Made by a program: the position numbers and the translations under genes
Origin: Betaproteobacteria bacterium UBA5582
GTDB taxonomy: Bacteria > Pseudomonadota > Gammaproteobacteria > Burkholderiales > Rhodocyclaceae
Direction of reading: 5' to 3'
Assembly: GCA_002425245.1 (NCBI GenBank)
Contig: DILW01000121.1
Location: forward strand, 1-17,137
Length of the DNA stretch: 17,137 nt
The notes under the pieces: model-generated
What the model was told of the DNA's origin: nothing
The model's database searches: none
What the model saw: the letters and a program-made list of their open reading frames with translations, nothing else
Shown: piece after piece, positions 1-6,545 of the stretch
Layout: the number at the start of each line of letters is the position of its first letter
Position numbering within the stretch: the stretch's first letter is position 1

Positions 1-722
1 GTGACTTCGTAGCGTTCGCTGTGCATGCGGTGGTCGGCGATCTTCTCGACGCGCACCGGCCGGTAGGTGCCGGCGCCGACGTGCAGGGTGACGAAGGCGG
101 TATTGACGCCCTGGGCGCGCAGCGTTTCCAGCATCGCTTCGTCGAAATGCAGGCCGGCGGTCGGTGCCGCGACGGCGCCGGGTTCGCGGGCATAGACCGT
201 CTGGTAGCGGGTTTCGTCGGCACCCTCGGCCGGATGCTCGATGTAGGGCGGCAGCGGCAGCGCGCCGTACTGTTCGGCGACAGCCCAGAAATCGTCGCGG
301 TCGACCAGTTCGATGGCGAACAGGTCGCCGTCCTTGCCGGCGCGGCCGGTCATGCGAACGGTGAAAGCGTCGGCCAGACGCAGCCGGCAGCCCGGTTTGG
401 GCGCCTTGCTGGCGCGGATCTGGCACAGCGCGTGCGTCGCATCGACGATGCGTTCGAGCATGATCTCGACCTGGCCGCCGGTGTCCTTGATGCCGAAGAA
501 GCGCGCCTTGATCACCTTGGTGTCGTTGAACACCAGCAGGTCGCCGCCACGCAGCAAGCCGGGAAGCTCGGTGAAGCGGCGGTCTACCTGCTGCATGCCG
601 CAGACGTGCAGCAGGCGGCTGCCGGTGCGTTCGGGAGCCGGATGCTGGGCGATCAGCTCCGGCGGCAGGTGGAAATCGAAGTCGTCTACGGTCAGGGCCG
701 GGCTCTCGGCATCATTCCTCAT
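1..722 (-). CDS. queA: S-adenosylmethionine:tRNA ribosyltransferase-isomerase QueA (3' end cut by window edge)
   Basis: QueA transfers and isomerises the ribosyl part of SAM onto preQ1-modified tRNA to give epoxyqueuosine, a late cytoplasmic step of queuosine synthesis. About 240 N-terminal residues are in the window. The start reads MRNDAESPALTVDDFDFHLP, followed by the family-typical ELIAQHP segment, the LVFNDTKVIKAR block, and later TAGLHFDE and HVGAGTYRPV. I chose the ATG at 722-720 because it opens the conserved FDFHLP N-terminus. The start overlaps the stop of the upstream membrane-protein gene by 11 bases, which suggests translational coupling. The C-terminal third lies beyond position 1. 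Identification is from family motifs and is secure. Confidence 0.96.
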   Translation of the reverse strand, partial: MRNDAESPALTVDDFDFHLPPELIAQHPAPERTGSRLLHVCGMQQVDRRFTELPGLLRGGDLLVFNDTKVIKARFFGIKDTGGQVEIMLERIVDATHALCQIRASKAPKPGCRLRLADAFTVRMTGRAGKDGDLFAIELVDRDDFWAVAEQYGALPLPPYIEHPAEGADETRYQTVYAREPGAVAAPTAGLHFDEAMLETLRAQGVNTAFVTLHVGAGTYRPVRVEKIADHRMHSERYEV

Positions 723-1227
723 CGTAATGGTGTTTCCCGCCGAGCTTGTCCATCAGCGCGAAAAGCACGCCGGAAACGACGAAGGTCATGTGCAGGCCGA
801 CCTTCCAGCCCAGCTGTTCGTTGGTGTAATCCTCGACGTGCATGAAGGCCTTGAGCAGTTCGATCCCGGAAATGGCGACGATGGAGCCGATCAGCTTCAT
901 CTTCAGGTCGGAAAAGCCGACGTGACCCATCCAGCTCGGGCGGTCTTCGGTGTCGCCAGTGTTGATCTTGGAAACGAAGTTCTCGTAACCGGCAAAGATG
1001 ATGATGATCAGCAGGTTGGCGATCATCACCACGTCGATCAGTGTCAGGATGCCGATGATGACGTCGCTGCCTTCCGCGGTCAGGACCTTGGGCACGAAGT
1101 TGAAGAACTCCTTGACGAACTTGACCAGCAAAATGACGATGGCCAGGATCAGCCCGAGATAGAACGGCGCCAGCAACCAGCGGCTGTTGAACATCAGTTG
1201 TTCAAGCTTGTGTTCGAGTGATTTCAT
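712..1227 (-). CDS. YqhA/UPF0114 family inner-membrane protein
   Basis: This 171-residue protein belongs to the UPF0114 (YqhA) family, whose biochemical role is unknown. The sequence opens with MKSLEHKLEQLMFNSRWLLAPFY, cut here to its recognisable parts MKSLEHKLE and SRWLLAPFYLGL. It has hydrophobic segments near residues 16-37, 60-82, 107-126 and 137-157. The polar GDTEDRPSWMGHVGF stretch between the second and third segments is typical of the family. No clear Shine-Dalgarno precedes the ATG at 1227; the upstream bases are C-rich. Its last 11 bases overlap the start of queA, so the two are probably one transcript. The function cannot be inferred from sequence. Confidence 0.9.
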   Translation of the reverse strand: MKSLEHKLEQLMFNSRWLLAPFYLGLILAIVILLVKFVKEFFNFVPKVLTAEGSDVIIGILTLIDVVMIANLLIIIIFAGYENFVSKINTGDTEDRPSWMGHVGFSDLKMKLIGSIVAISGIELLKAFMHVEDYTNEQLGWKVGLHMTFVVSGVLFALMDKLGGKHHYDEE

Positions 1228-1436
1228 GGTGGGGATTCATGTTTGTAGGAAGCAGCATATTGTGCAGTGCGGCAAGCGAGAAATCCAGTCGGGTGCTCCC
1301 TGGGGAGATGTCCGAGCCGGCCACCGATCCGGCAGATCGGATGCGATGTTTCGATTTTACAGAAGTGACAATCGTCATCACACACGGCAATATCCGTCCC
1401 ATCGTCAACAGCTAAGCCCGCTTGCCGGGCTTCAAC
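1228..1436. other. Divergent intergenic region with a hairpin abutting the plus-strand gene
   Basis: This 209-base gap separates two divergent genes and must hold promoters for both. I see no promoter I would defend; GTGACA (near 1364) followed 17 bases later by CAATAT is a weak plus-strand candidate. The clear structure is a perfect inverted repeat, AAGCCCG at 1414-1420 and CGGGCTT at 1426-1432 with a 5-base loop. It ends four bases before the ATG at 1437 and occupies the position where a Shine-Dalgarno would lie. Confidence 0.5.
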
Positions 1437-2780
1437 ATGGAAATATTCGTACTGCTTGCCCTGATCCTGCTCAATGGTGCTTTTGCCATGTCCGAAATAG
1501 CTCTGGTCACCGCCCGCCGGGCGCGTCTGGCCAAACTGGCCGAAGAGGGTGATGGCGCCGCCGTAGTGGCGATCAAGCTAGGCGACGATCCCAACCGTTT
1601 CCTGTCCACCATCCAGATCGGCATCACCTCGATCGGCATCCTCAACGGTATCGTCGGCGAGGCCGCGCTGGCCGGACCGCTCGCCCTGTGGCTGCAGTCC
1701 TTCGGCGCCGACCAGGACGTCAGCGAGATCGGCGCCACGGTGCTGGTCGTGCTGGTCATCACCTATGTCTCCATCGTCGTCGGCGAACTGGTGCCCAAAC
1801 GGATCGGCCAGATCAACCCGGAAGGCATCGCCCGCCTGGTCGCCCGTCCGATGAACCTGCTCGCCGTGATGTCGCGCCCCTTCGTTCATCTGCTTTCGAA
1901 CTCGACCACGGTCCTGCTGCGTCTGATGGGGCAGCGCGAGACCAAGGGCCCGAGCGTGACCGAAGAGGAAATCCACGCCATGCTGGTCGAAGGCTCGGCC
2001 GCCGGGGTCATCGAGAAGAATGAGCACGCCATGGTGCGCAATGTCTTCCGTCTCGACGAGCGGCAGATTTCGTCGCTGATGGTGCCGCGCTCGGAAATCG
2101 TCTGGCTCGATGTCGAAAACAGCATGGAACAGAACCTGGCCGTCATCACCGAATCCGAGCACGCCCGTTTCCCGGTCTGCCGCGGTGGCCTGGAGAACAT
2201 CCTTGGCGTGCTCAACGCCCGCCAGTTGCTGGGCAAGACCCTGCGCGGCAGCGAAGCCAGCCTGACCGAGAAACTGCAGCCGGCGGTCTACGTGCCGGAA
2301 TCGCTGACCGGCATGGAGCTGCTCGAACAGTTCCGTTCCTCCGGCACCCAGGTGGTGTTCGTGGTCGATGAGTACGGCGAAATCCAGGGCATGGTCACCC
2401 TGCAGGATCTGGTCGAGTCGGTGACCGGCGAATTCGTCCCCAAGAACAAGGAAGACGCCTGGGCGATCATGCGCGAGGACGGTTCATGGCTGCTCGACGG
2501 CCTGATCCCGCTGCTCGAACTGAAGGATACGCTGGCCATGAAGGCCGTGCCCGAGGAAGACAAGGGGCGTTACCACACCCTGTCCGGCATGGTCATGCTG
2601 CTGCTCGGGCGCCTGCCGGTCACCGGCGACAAGACGGACTGGGAAGGCTGGTCCTTCGAAGTGGTCGACCTCGACGGCAAGCGCATCGACAAGGTACTGG
2701 CCACGCGCCTGCCTGAGGCGGTTGTCGCCGATCCAGCGCCAACCGGCGGCGAGGCCGCTGGCACGGGCGATTCAGCCTAG
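1437..2780 (+). CDS. CNNM/HlyC-CorC family membrane transporter (DUF21-CBS-CorC)
   Basis: This 447-residue protein has the layout of the CNNM family, often annotated hemolysin-like or CorC, with roles in divalent-cation (Mg2+, Co2+) homeostasis at the inner membrane. The N-terminal DUF21 domain covers roughly residues 1-190, with membrane segments at LLALILLNGAFAMSEIAL, in ITSIGILNGIVGEA and in VLVVLVITYVSIVVGELVPK. A CBS pair follows: the first around MVPRSEIVWLDVE, the second around VVFVVDEYGEIQGMVTLQDL. The C-terminal CorC/HlyC domain ends near VVDLDGKRIDKV. I prefer the ATG at 1437 over an in-frame TTG at 1422, which lies inside the hairpin stem. No obvious Shine-Dalgarno is present. The stop overlaps that of the convergent CBS gene by 3-4 bases. 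Confidence 0.93.
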   Translation: MEIFVLLALILLNGAFAMSEIALVTARRARLAKLAEEGDGAAVVAIKLGDDPNRFLSTIQIGITSIGILNGIVGEAALAGPLALWLQSFGADQDVSEIGATVLVVLVITYVSIVVGELVPKRIGQINPEGIARLVARPMNLLAVMSRPFVHLLSNSTTVLLRLMGQRETKGPSVTEEEIHAMLVEGSAAGVIEKNEHAMVRNVFRLDERQISSLMVPRSEIVWLDVENSMEQNLAVITESEHARFPVCRGGLENILGVLNARQLLGKTLRGSEASLTEKLQPAVYVPESLTGMELLEQFRSSGTQVVFVVDEYGEIQGMVTLQDLVESVTGEFVPKNKEDAWAIMREDGSWLLDGLIPLLELKDTLAMKAVPEEDKGRYHTLSGMVMLLLGRLPVTGDKTDWEGWSFEVVDLDGKRIDKVLATRLPEAVVADPAPTGGEAAGTGDSA

Positions 2781-3400
2781 CGCCACAGGCTCAGCGGCGG
2801 ATCGGTCATCACTGCGCGCAGGATGTCGCTGCGCGAGACGATGCCAACGATGCGTTCCTGTTCGTCGACGATGGGCAGGGCGGGTAGGCCGCCCTCCAGC
2901 ATCACCGCGGCAATGCGGCGGATGTCGGTGACTGGCGCGGCAGTGATCACCGGGCTGCGCATCACGTCGGCGACGCGGCGCTGGAGGTTTTCCACCACCC
3001 GCCCGGCGTCGATGTCGATCACCGTGAGCAGTTCCCGCTCGCTGACCATGCCGACCAGCCGACGACCTTCATCGACCACCGGCGCCTGCTGAATCTGTTG
3101 TTCCTGCAGCAGACGCCAGGCCGCGCTGACCGGGGTCGATTGCTGTACCACGGTCACCGGCCGGCTCATGATCTGGGCCGCGTGAATCAGCGGACCGCGC
3201 TCCAGGTCGTCGGGCAGCATCCGGCGGTAGGCGCGTACCGCCTCCTTCTCCAGCAGGCCGCCCGGCGCTTCGACGCCCAGCTCCTCGCCCTTCCTGGCAA
3301 TGCCAGTGGCCGACAGCGTTTCCGCCAGCGGGTAAATCCGGTTCATGTTCTCCAGCGTGCCGCGGAAAACCTGCCCGGTCATGCCGTAGATCGAGAACAT
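2777..3400 (-). CDS. Two-CBS-domain protein
   Basis: This 207-residue soluble protein carries a C-terminal CBS pair. The first CBS motif lies near residues 72-125 (IMSRPVTVVQQSTPV ... VGMVSERELL). The second lies near 142-197 (VMRSPVITAAPVTD ... IVGIVSRSDILRAV). CBS pairs usually bind adenosine nucleotides and act as regulatory modules. The N-terminal 70 residues (MFSIYGMTGQVFRG...) carry no catalytic domain I know. I moved the start from an upstream in-frame codon at 3484 to the ATG at 3400 because AGGGAG lies at a good distance before it, and because the upstream extension is low-complexity and proline/serine-rich. The target of regulation is unknown. It is convergent with the CNNM gene, which also contains CBS domains. 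Confidence 0.9.
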   Translation of the reverse strand: MFSIYGMTGQVFRGTLENMNRIYPLAETLSATGIARKGEELGVEAPGGLLEKEAVRAYRRMLPDDLERGPLIHAAQIMSRPVTVVQQSTPVSAAWRLLQEQQIQQAPVVDEGRRLVGMVSERELLTVIDIDAGRVVENLQRRVADVMRSPVITAAPVTDIRRIAAVMLEGGLPALPIVDEQERIVGIVSRSDILRAVMTDPPLSLWR

Positions 3401-3539
3401 CGGCAACTCCCTTGTTCGGGATGGTGATGACCAGAGGATAGAGCTGTGACCTTCGTACGGTAAATACGGGATCGGGGGAATCACACTTCGGGAATTCCAG
3501 TCGCGGTGACAGGAACTTCCAGGCGATTGCTCAAAACAA

Positions 3540-3567
3540 AAAAGGCTTTCATCGCTGAAAGCCTTTT
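3540..3567 (-). terminator. Rho-independent terminator, originally of tRNA-Leu(CAA)
   Basis: A perfect 12-bp stem (AAAAGGCTTTCA at 3540-3551, TGAAAGCCTTTT at 3556-3567) has a 4-base TCGC loop. On the minus strand it is followed by a T-rich tract (complement of 3532-3543). It starts about 10 bases downstream of the displaced tRNA 3' end (3578), so it was most likely the terminator of the tRNA gene before the element inserted. It can also work in the plus direction, because of the T run at 3564-3567. Confidence 0.9.
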
Positions 3568-3577
3568 CATGCAGATA

Positions 3578-3632
3578 TGGTGCCCGAGCCAGACTCGAAC
3601 TGGCACGCCTTTCGGCGGCGGATTTTGAATCC
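3578..3632 (-). pseudogene. Displaced 3' part of tRNA-Leu (remnant, attL side)
   Basis: This stretch matches the 3' 56 bases of the intact tRNA-Leu(CAA) at 12475-12530, including CCA, the T arm, the variable arm and the 3' half of the anticodon stem. There is one difference: three C's at 3583-3585 where the intact gene has four (12480-12483), a one-base loss in the acceptor stem. Beyond 3632 the match stops (CTAGCTC instead of GCTGCG). This is the host's own tRNA 3' end, displaced by integration, and no longer under selection. Confidence 0.88.
3583..3632. repeat. attL: 50-bp direct repeat with attR
   Basis: The 50 bases from CCCGAGCCAGACTC to TTTTGAATCC are identical to 12481-12530. They correspond to the T arm, variable arm and anticodon-stem 3' side of tRNA-Leu. 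The strand-exchange point lies somewhere in this block and cannot be placed more exactly from one sequence. Confidence 0.9.
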
Positions 3633-3932
3633 TAGCTCAGCGCTTGGAAGCGTTGGAACAACTTGGATTCTATGGGTTTTGATAGGAAAAGCAACCCGCA
3701 GCGGATCGTTACACCGAAGATTTTTTCGGCATCCATCATTTCAACGTGATGAACATCCGATTCCATCCAATTCCATCCGTTTTTACGGCGCCGAGTTCCC
3801 GCAAAACAATGGGCGCAGTTTTGCGCCCGTCGTTTCTATGGTGTCTCTATGGCGGTTCTATGGTTTCAGCCACCACCACGCTCGGTGGTATCTGCCAGCA
3901 TCGGCGCAATAAAACCGGTGGTTTGCCGGCCG
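3633..3932. other. Non-coding left end of the element with three sets of phased short repeats
   Basis: No credible gene lies in these 300 bases. Three groups of direct repeats are spaced by about one helical turn. TTGGA occurs at 3644, 3653 and 3663. CATCC occurs at 3754, 3764 and 3774, with ATTCCATCC at 3760 and 3770 and another CATCC at 3730. TCTATGG occurs at 3835, 3846 and 3857, exactly 11 bases apart, with a fourth copy at 3669. Their position beside attL suggests integrase arm-type and excisionase sites; this is inference. Confidence 0.65.
3803..3828 (-). terminator. Probable rho-independent terminator of the element's leftward transcript
   Basis: GGGCGCA (3811-3817) and TGCGCCC (3822-3828) form a perfect 7-bp GC-rich stem with a 4-base loop. 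On the minus strand it is followed by ATTGTTTT, a moderate T tract. It lies about 105 bases after the last gene of the element, where a terminator is expected. Confidence 0.65.
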
Positions 3933-4238
3933 CTACTCTTCGCCAATGATGATTCCATGTACCTGTTCAAACGTCGCCGGATCGTCTGCCAGTGCCTGCA
4001 GCGCTCGAGCCTCGAATTCGCTGGCGCACACCCTCACCGGGTAGCGCTGGGGCGCCTTGGCGATTCTTCTTTCAGCAACCAGGCACAGCCGGCGGCGTGC
4101 TGGTTCCGGCAATGTTGCCAAGCGCTTGGCGCATCTGGAACAGAATGCGGTGATGAAGTGATCGCCATCAATCTGCCCCGTCATCGTCATGGCGCAGGCA
4201 TCAATCGGCAGCGTGCAGACAGGGCAAGCCAGGGGCAT
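3933..4238 (-). CDS. Small zinc-ribbon-like protein, function unknown
   Basis: The product has 101 residues. Cysteines at 5 and 8 (CPVC) and at 33 and 36 (CSRC) give a CxxC-x24-CxxC pattern that would bind zinc as a ribbon, with a further cysteine at 15. The C-terminal half is basic and helical (EPARRRLCLVAERRIAKAPQ). I moved the start from an upstream in-frame codon (4340) to the ATG at 4238, which has GGAG nine bases before it and opens directly into the zinc ribbon. It is the last gene of the element. It could bind DNA or a helper-phage protein; nothing in the sequence decides this. Confidence 0.7.
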   Translation of the reverse strand: MPLACPVCTLPIDACAMTMTGQIDGDHFITAFCSRCAKRLATLPEPARRRLCLVAERRIAKAPQRYPVRVCASEFEARALQALADDPATFEQVHGIIIGEE

Positions 4239-4401
4239 CGGTGAGAACTCCAAGAATCCCGACGTGTAGCCGTTTTCCACACGGCGCCCGGTGTCGGTAT
4301 TCGCGGTCAGCCTGCCGGCACCGCGCCGGTGCAATCCCATCTCGAAAGGAGACCATCTCGGCGGATTTATGGGGTTGCTCTCTCAACCCGCCAAGCCCTC
4401 A

Positions 4402-4614
4402 TCATTTGCAGGTACGCATCAGCGGATGCCTTGCCGGTCGTTCGATAATGAAATCGTCCAGGGCAAGGCCTTTTTTCCTCAATGCGCAGCGCAATTTCCT
4501 GAGTGCGTTCTGTTCAATTTGCCGCACGCGCTCAACTGATACGCCGAGCACGGCGGCAATCTGTGGGTGTGTCATTCCAGCGGTATGGTCTGGCTCGTCA
4601 TCAATTACTTCCAT
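4402..4614 (-). CDS. Standalone sigma-70 region 4-like helix-turn-helix protein
   Basis: This is a 70-residue protein whose core, MTHPQIAAVLGVSVERVRQI followed by EQNALRKLRCALRKKGL, matches region 4.2 of primary sigma factors. That region holds the helix-turn-helix that reads the -35 element and contacts the RNA polymerase beta flap. No regions 2 or 3 are present. The start is uncertain: the ATG at 4614 overlaps the end of the upstream gene by 10 bases, with GGGGG very close before it, and an in-frame GTG at 4626 is possible. It sits directly after the capsid genes. By analogy with phage-encoded sigma-4-like proteins it may redirect host polymerase to element or helper promoters, or act as an ordinary DNA-binding regulator. 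Confidence 0.8.
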   Translation of the reverse strand: MEVIDDEPDHTAGMTHPQIAAVLGVSVERVRQIEQNALRKLRCALRKKGLALDDFIIERPARHPLMRTCK

Positions 4615-5066
4615 GCCCCCGACCACTCGGTAAGCAGTTCGCTATCCGGTGCATCAGCAGGAACGCCAGCGTCATCGAGTAGCGCGTCTTTTTCCAGCGG
4701 CTTGGATTCGGTGTAGGCGTTGTCGATGAACAACGATGCCGGTCGAGCTGGCTGCAGGCCGCCCAGGACTTTGCAGAAGGCATCGTAGCGGCGCAGGGTG
4801 GTTGCCATTTCCTTCAACTGCGGCTCCACTTCTGCGCGGCGGTTCAGCCAGTAGCTACGCCAGTGGCCTGTGCAGGACTCCAGCGCGGTGCGCAACTCGT
4901 CTTCGGCTGTCTTTGCCCTGCGGCGAAGCCCCGGTACATCATGGGCCCGGCGCTGGTCCAGGGCGGCGGTCAGTTCTTCGAGTGCTTTCGAGTATTCGAC
5001 CTCCGCCTTCTGCAGCTTGGCGACGGCGGCGTGGTAGGCCTTGGCGGGTGATTTTTCGAACATCAT
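4605..5066 (-). CDS. Helical hypothetical protein coupled to the capsid gene
   Basis: This 153-residue protein is not a family I recognise. Residues 5-60 form long amphipathic, probably coiled-coil helices rich in A, K, E and L (AYHAAVAKLQKAEVEYSKAL and onward), and a second helical block spans about 75-110. The C-terminus is acidic. Its ATG overlaps the capsid-protein stop in an ATGA arrangement, so it is translationally coupled to the capsid protein. In tailed phages the gene after the major capsid protein is often a decoration, completion or head-tail joining protein; an internal scaffold or size-determining factor is also possible. These are positional guesses only. Confidence 0.8.
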   Translation of the reverse strand: MMFEKSPAKAYHAAVAKLQKAEVEYSKALEELTAALDQRRAHDVPGLRRRAKTAEDELRTALESCTGHWRSYWLNRRAEVEPQLKEMATTLRRYDAFCKVLGGLQPARPASLFIDNAYTESKPLEKDALLDDAGVPADAPDSELLTEWSGAWK

Positions 5067-6085
5067 GCGACACCTCGGATGGCGTGGCGCGAGACCATCG
5101 CGGCGCCAAGGTCGGAACCAGCGCGGATCGTGAAGCCATCGACTTCAACTGGGGTCTTTTGCGGTTCCAGACGAACCGGGGTTTTGCTGCCAGCAAGGCG
5201 GATCGCCGAGACGACCGGCTGAATGCCTGCATCAGGCAGCAAGAACCATTCTCCAGTCGGCAGGTGGGCAGTTGCGGTCACCAAGATTTGGTCACCCATG
5301 CCGGCTTCGTGCACCGTCTTCTTGCAGCGATACTCCATGTCCGCAGAGACAATCAGGTGGGCGGCGTCAAGGTCGGAAATGTCGTCATCCTGCATCGTCA
5401 TGCCACGGCGCAGCGCGGCAAGTGCGTTCGCGAAATTGCTGTTCTCATCGAAGCTGCCGAACAGGTTGCCGAACTCCGCGTGAAACACCGGCATGCCATC
5501 GCTCAGCGTCGGGTTTTCGCGAAGCGCGGTGTAAACGAGCTTCGCTTCGGTCTGTGCCGCTGCAGCGCCATAGGCGGCCAGCGCCGTTTGAATCAGGGAA
5601 GCCTGGTCATTGATGACCAGCTCGCGGGAGAAAAGCAGATTGTTGGCAAAGCTCGCCAACTGGCCAGAGCTAGCGTTCTGCATGGTAACGCGGCCCATTT
5701 GCACTTCGCCGTATTCGCCAACGCGTTGCAGCGCGGTGCCGATGGAGATATCAGCGATATCGACCGGCTGAAAATCCTTGGCTTCAATCGTGCCAGTAAA
5801 AGCCAGGTGCGAGGCTGCCTTTTCGTACCGACGAACGGCAAAGGTCTGCGCGGCGGTGGCAACAATGCCGGCGAAGTCGCCGGTCGAAATGCCGCGCGAC
5901 ACGACATAGCGGCGGTCGGTGTTGCTGGCGTGCCCCGTGTGGCCACACATCGCGGCAATATTGCTCAGGGGGGTATCGCCGAATTTCACCGCCAGCGGGT
6001 GCATTGCTTTGGGAGAGTGGCCCAGGGCGGCGAGGATTGCGTCGACAGCGGCTTCCCGCATGTCTTGGGAGAGAACTTGGTTCAT
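5063..6085 (-). CDS. HK97-fold major capsid protein (protease-MCP fusion family, capsid part only)
   Basis: The 340-residue product resembles the capsid half of the family of phage proteins in which a ClpP-like prohead protease is fused to the major capsid protein. Shared blocks are RELVINDQ near residues 154-161, NPTLSDGMPVFHAEFGNL near 191-208, the TGEWFLLPDAGIQPV block near 280-300, and the C-terminal VEVDGFTIRAGSDLGA. No protease domain precedes it; the protein starts at MNQVLSQDMREAA. AAGGA lies at a good distance before the ATG at 6085. It would form the icosahedral shell, either alone as a satellite-specific capsid or mixed with helper subunits. The fold assignment comes from recalled family patterns. 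Confidence 0.82.
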   Translation of the reverse strand: MNQVLSQDMREAAVDAILAALGHSPKAMHPLAVKFGDTPLSNIAAMCGHTGHASNTDRRYVVSRGISTGDFAGIVATAAQTFAVRRYEKAASHLAFTGTIEAKDFQPVDIADISIGTALQRVGEYGEVQMGRVTMQNASSGQLASFANNLLFSRELVINDQASLIQTALAAYGAAAAQTEAKLVYTALRENPTLSDGMPVFHAEFGNLFGSFDENSNFANALAALRRGMTMQDDDISDLDAAHLIVSADMEYRCKKTVHEAGMGDQILVTATAHLPTGEWFLLPDAGIQPVVSAIRLAGSKTPVRLEPQKTPVEVDGFTIRAGSDLGAAMVSRHAIRGVA

Positions 6086-6132
6086 GGAGTTGTCCTTTTG
6101 GTGTAGAGGTGCCCCATGATCGCGCCGGTTGT

Positions 6133-6160
6133 ACTGACGCTGCCGGCGATTCGCGTCAGT
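6133..6160. other. Inverted repeat between the terminase and capsid cistrons
   Basis: ACTGACGC (6133-6140) and GCGTCAGT (6153-6160) form an 8-bp perfect stem around a 12-base GC-rich loop. It overlaps the stop codon of the upstream gene. There is no T tract, so it is more likely an RNA-processing or attenuating hairpin, or a protein site, than a terminator. Confidence 0.4.
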
Positions 6161-6545
6161 TCAACAGGTCAAAGAGTTTGCGCTGAGTGCGTGGGCCTCT
6201 GTGCCCGGTTGATATCGCGGCATGAATCGCATCATCAAGAGCTGACAGTTCGCGGCTGTGATCTACCTGCAGCATCGGTGCGATGCGCGTCTCGAAGTGC
6301 CTGATTGCTTTTGCCAGGCGCCCGGCAACTGCCCAGGTCGACAGGCCGGGAATCTGCTGGCGGATGACGGCAGCGGCATCGCGCAGGGCAGCATTGTGTT
6401 CGCGGATGCGCCGCGCTCGATCCAGCTTCAGCGCTGCCTCGATGCTTTCGCCGCGTTTCCAGGCAGCCATGCCGGCGGCGATCCATTCGAGCACGTCGCC
6501 GTCGAACTGGCCACGGGCGGCACGGTCGGCGAGATTGGCGCTCAT
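6156..6545 (-). CDS. Hypothetical protein between small terminase and capsid genes
   Basis: This is a 129-residue, mostly helical protein of no family I recognise. It begins MSANLADRAARGQFDGDVLE and contains a basic helix (ALKLDRARRIREHNAALRDA) and a second one near AVAGRLAKAIRHFETRI. Its ATG overlaps the small-terminase stop in an ATGA arrangement, so it is translated with that gene. The position between packaging and shell genes suggests a role in DNA packaging or head assembly. No catalytic motif is visible. Confidence 0.8.
   Translation of the reverse strand: MSANLADRAARGQFDGDVLEWIAAGMAAWKRGESIEAALKLDRARRIREHNAALRDAAAVIRQQIPGLSTWAVAGRLAKAIRHFETRIAPMLQVDHSRELSALDDAIHAAISTGHRGPRTQRKLFDLLN

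Noticed and set aside
21..1221. Long plus-strand open frames opposite queA and the YqhA-like gene
   Set aside because: They are antisense shadows of two clear minus-strand genes in GC-rich DNA and show no family motifs.
1578..2162. Minus-strand 194-codon frame inside the CNNM-family gene
   Set aside because: It is antisense to a well-supported gene, rich in H, D and G, and without domain patterns.
3577..3949. Plus-strand frames across attL and the left non-coding end
   Set aside because: They read through the tRNA remnant and phased repeats and show no protein-like pattern.
4318..4332. GCACCG-CGC-CGGTGC hairpin in the gap between the sigma-4-like and zinc-ribbon genes
   Set aside because: Perfect 6-bp stem, but no T tract follows on either strand; not enough to call a terminator. 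I see nothing else definite in the 163-base gap 4239-4401.
4736..6106. 456-codon plus-strand frame across the capsid region
   Set aside because: It runs opposite two overlapping minus-strand genes with recognisable or operon-coupled products; its own sequence has no family pattern.
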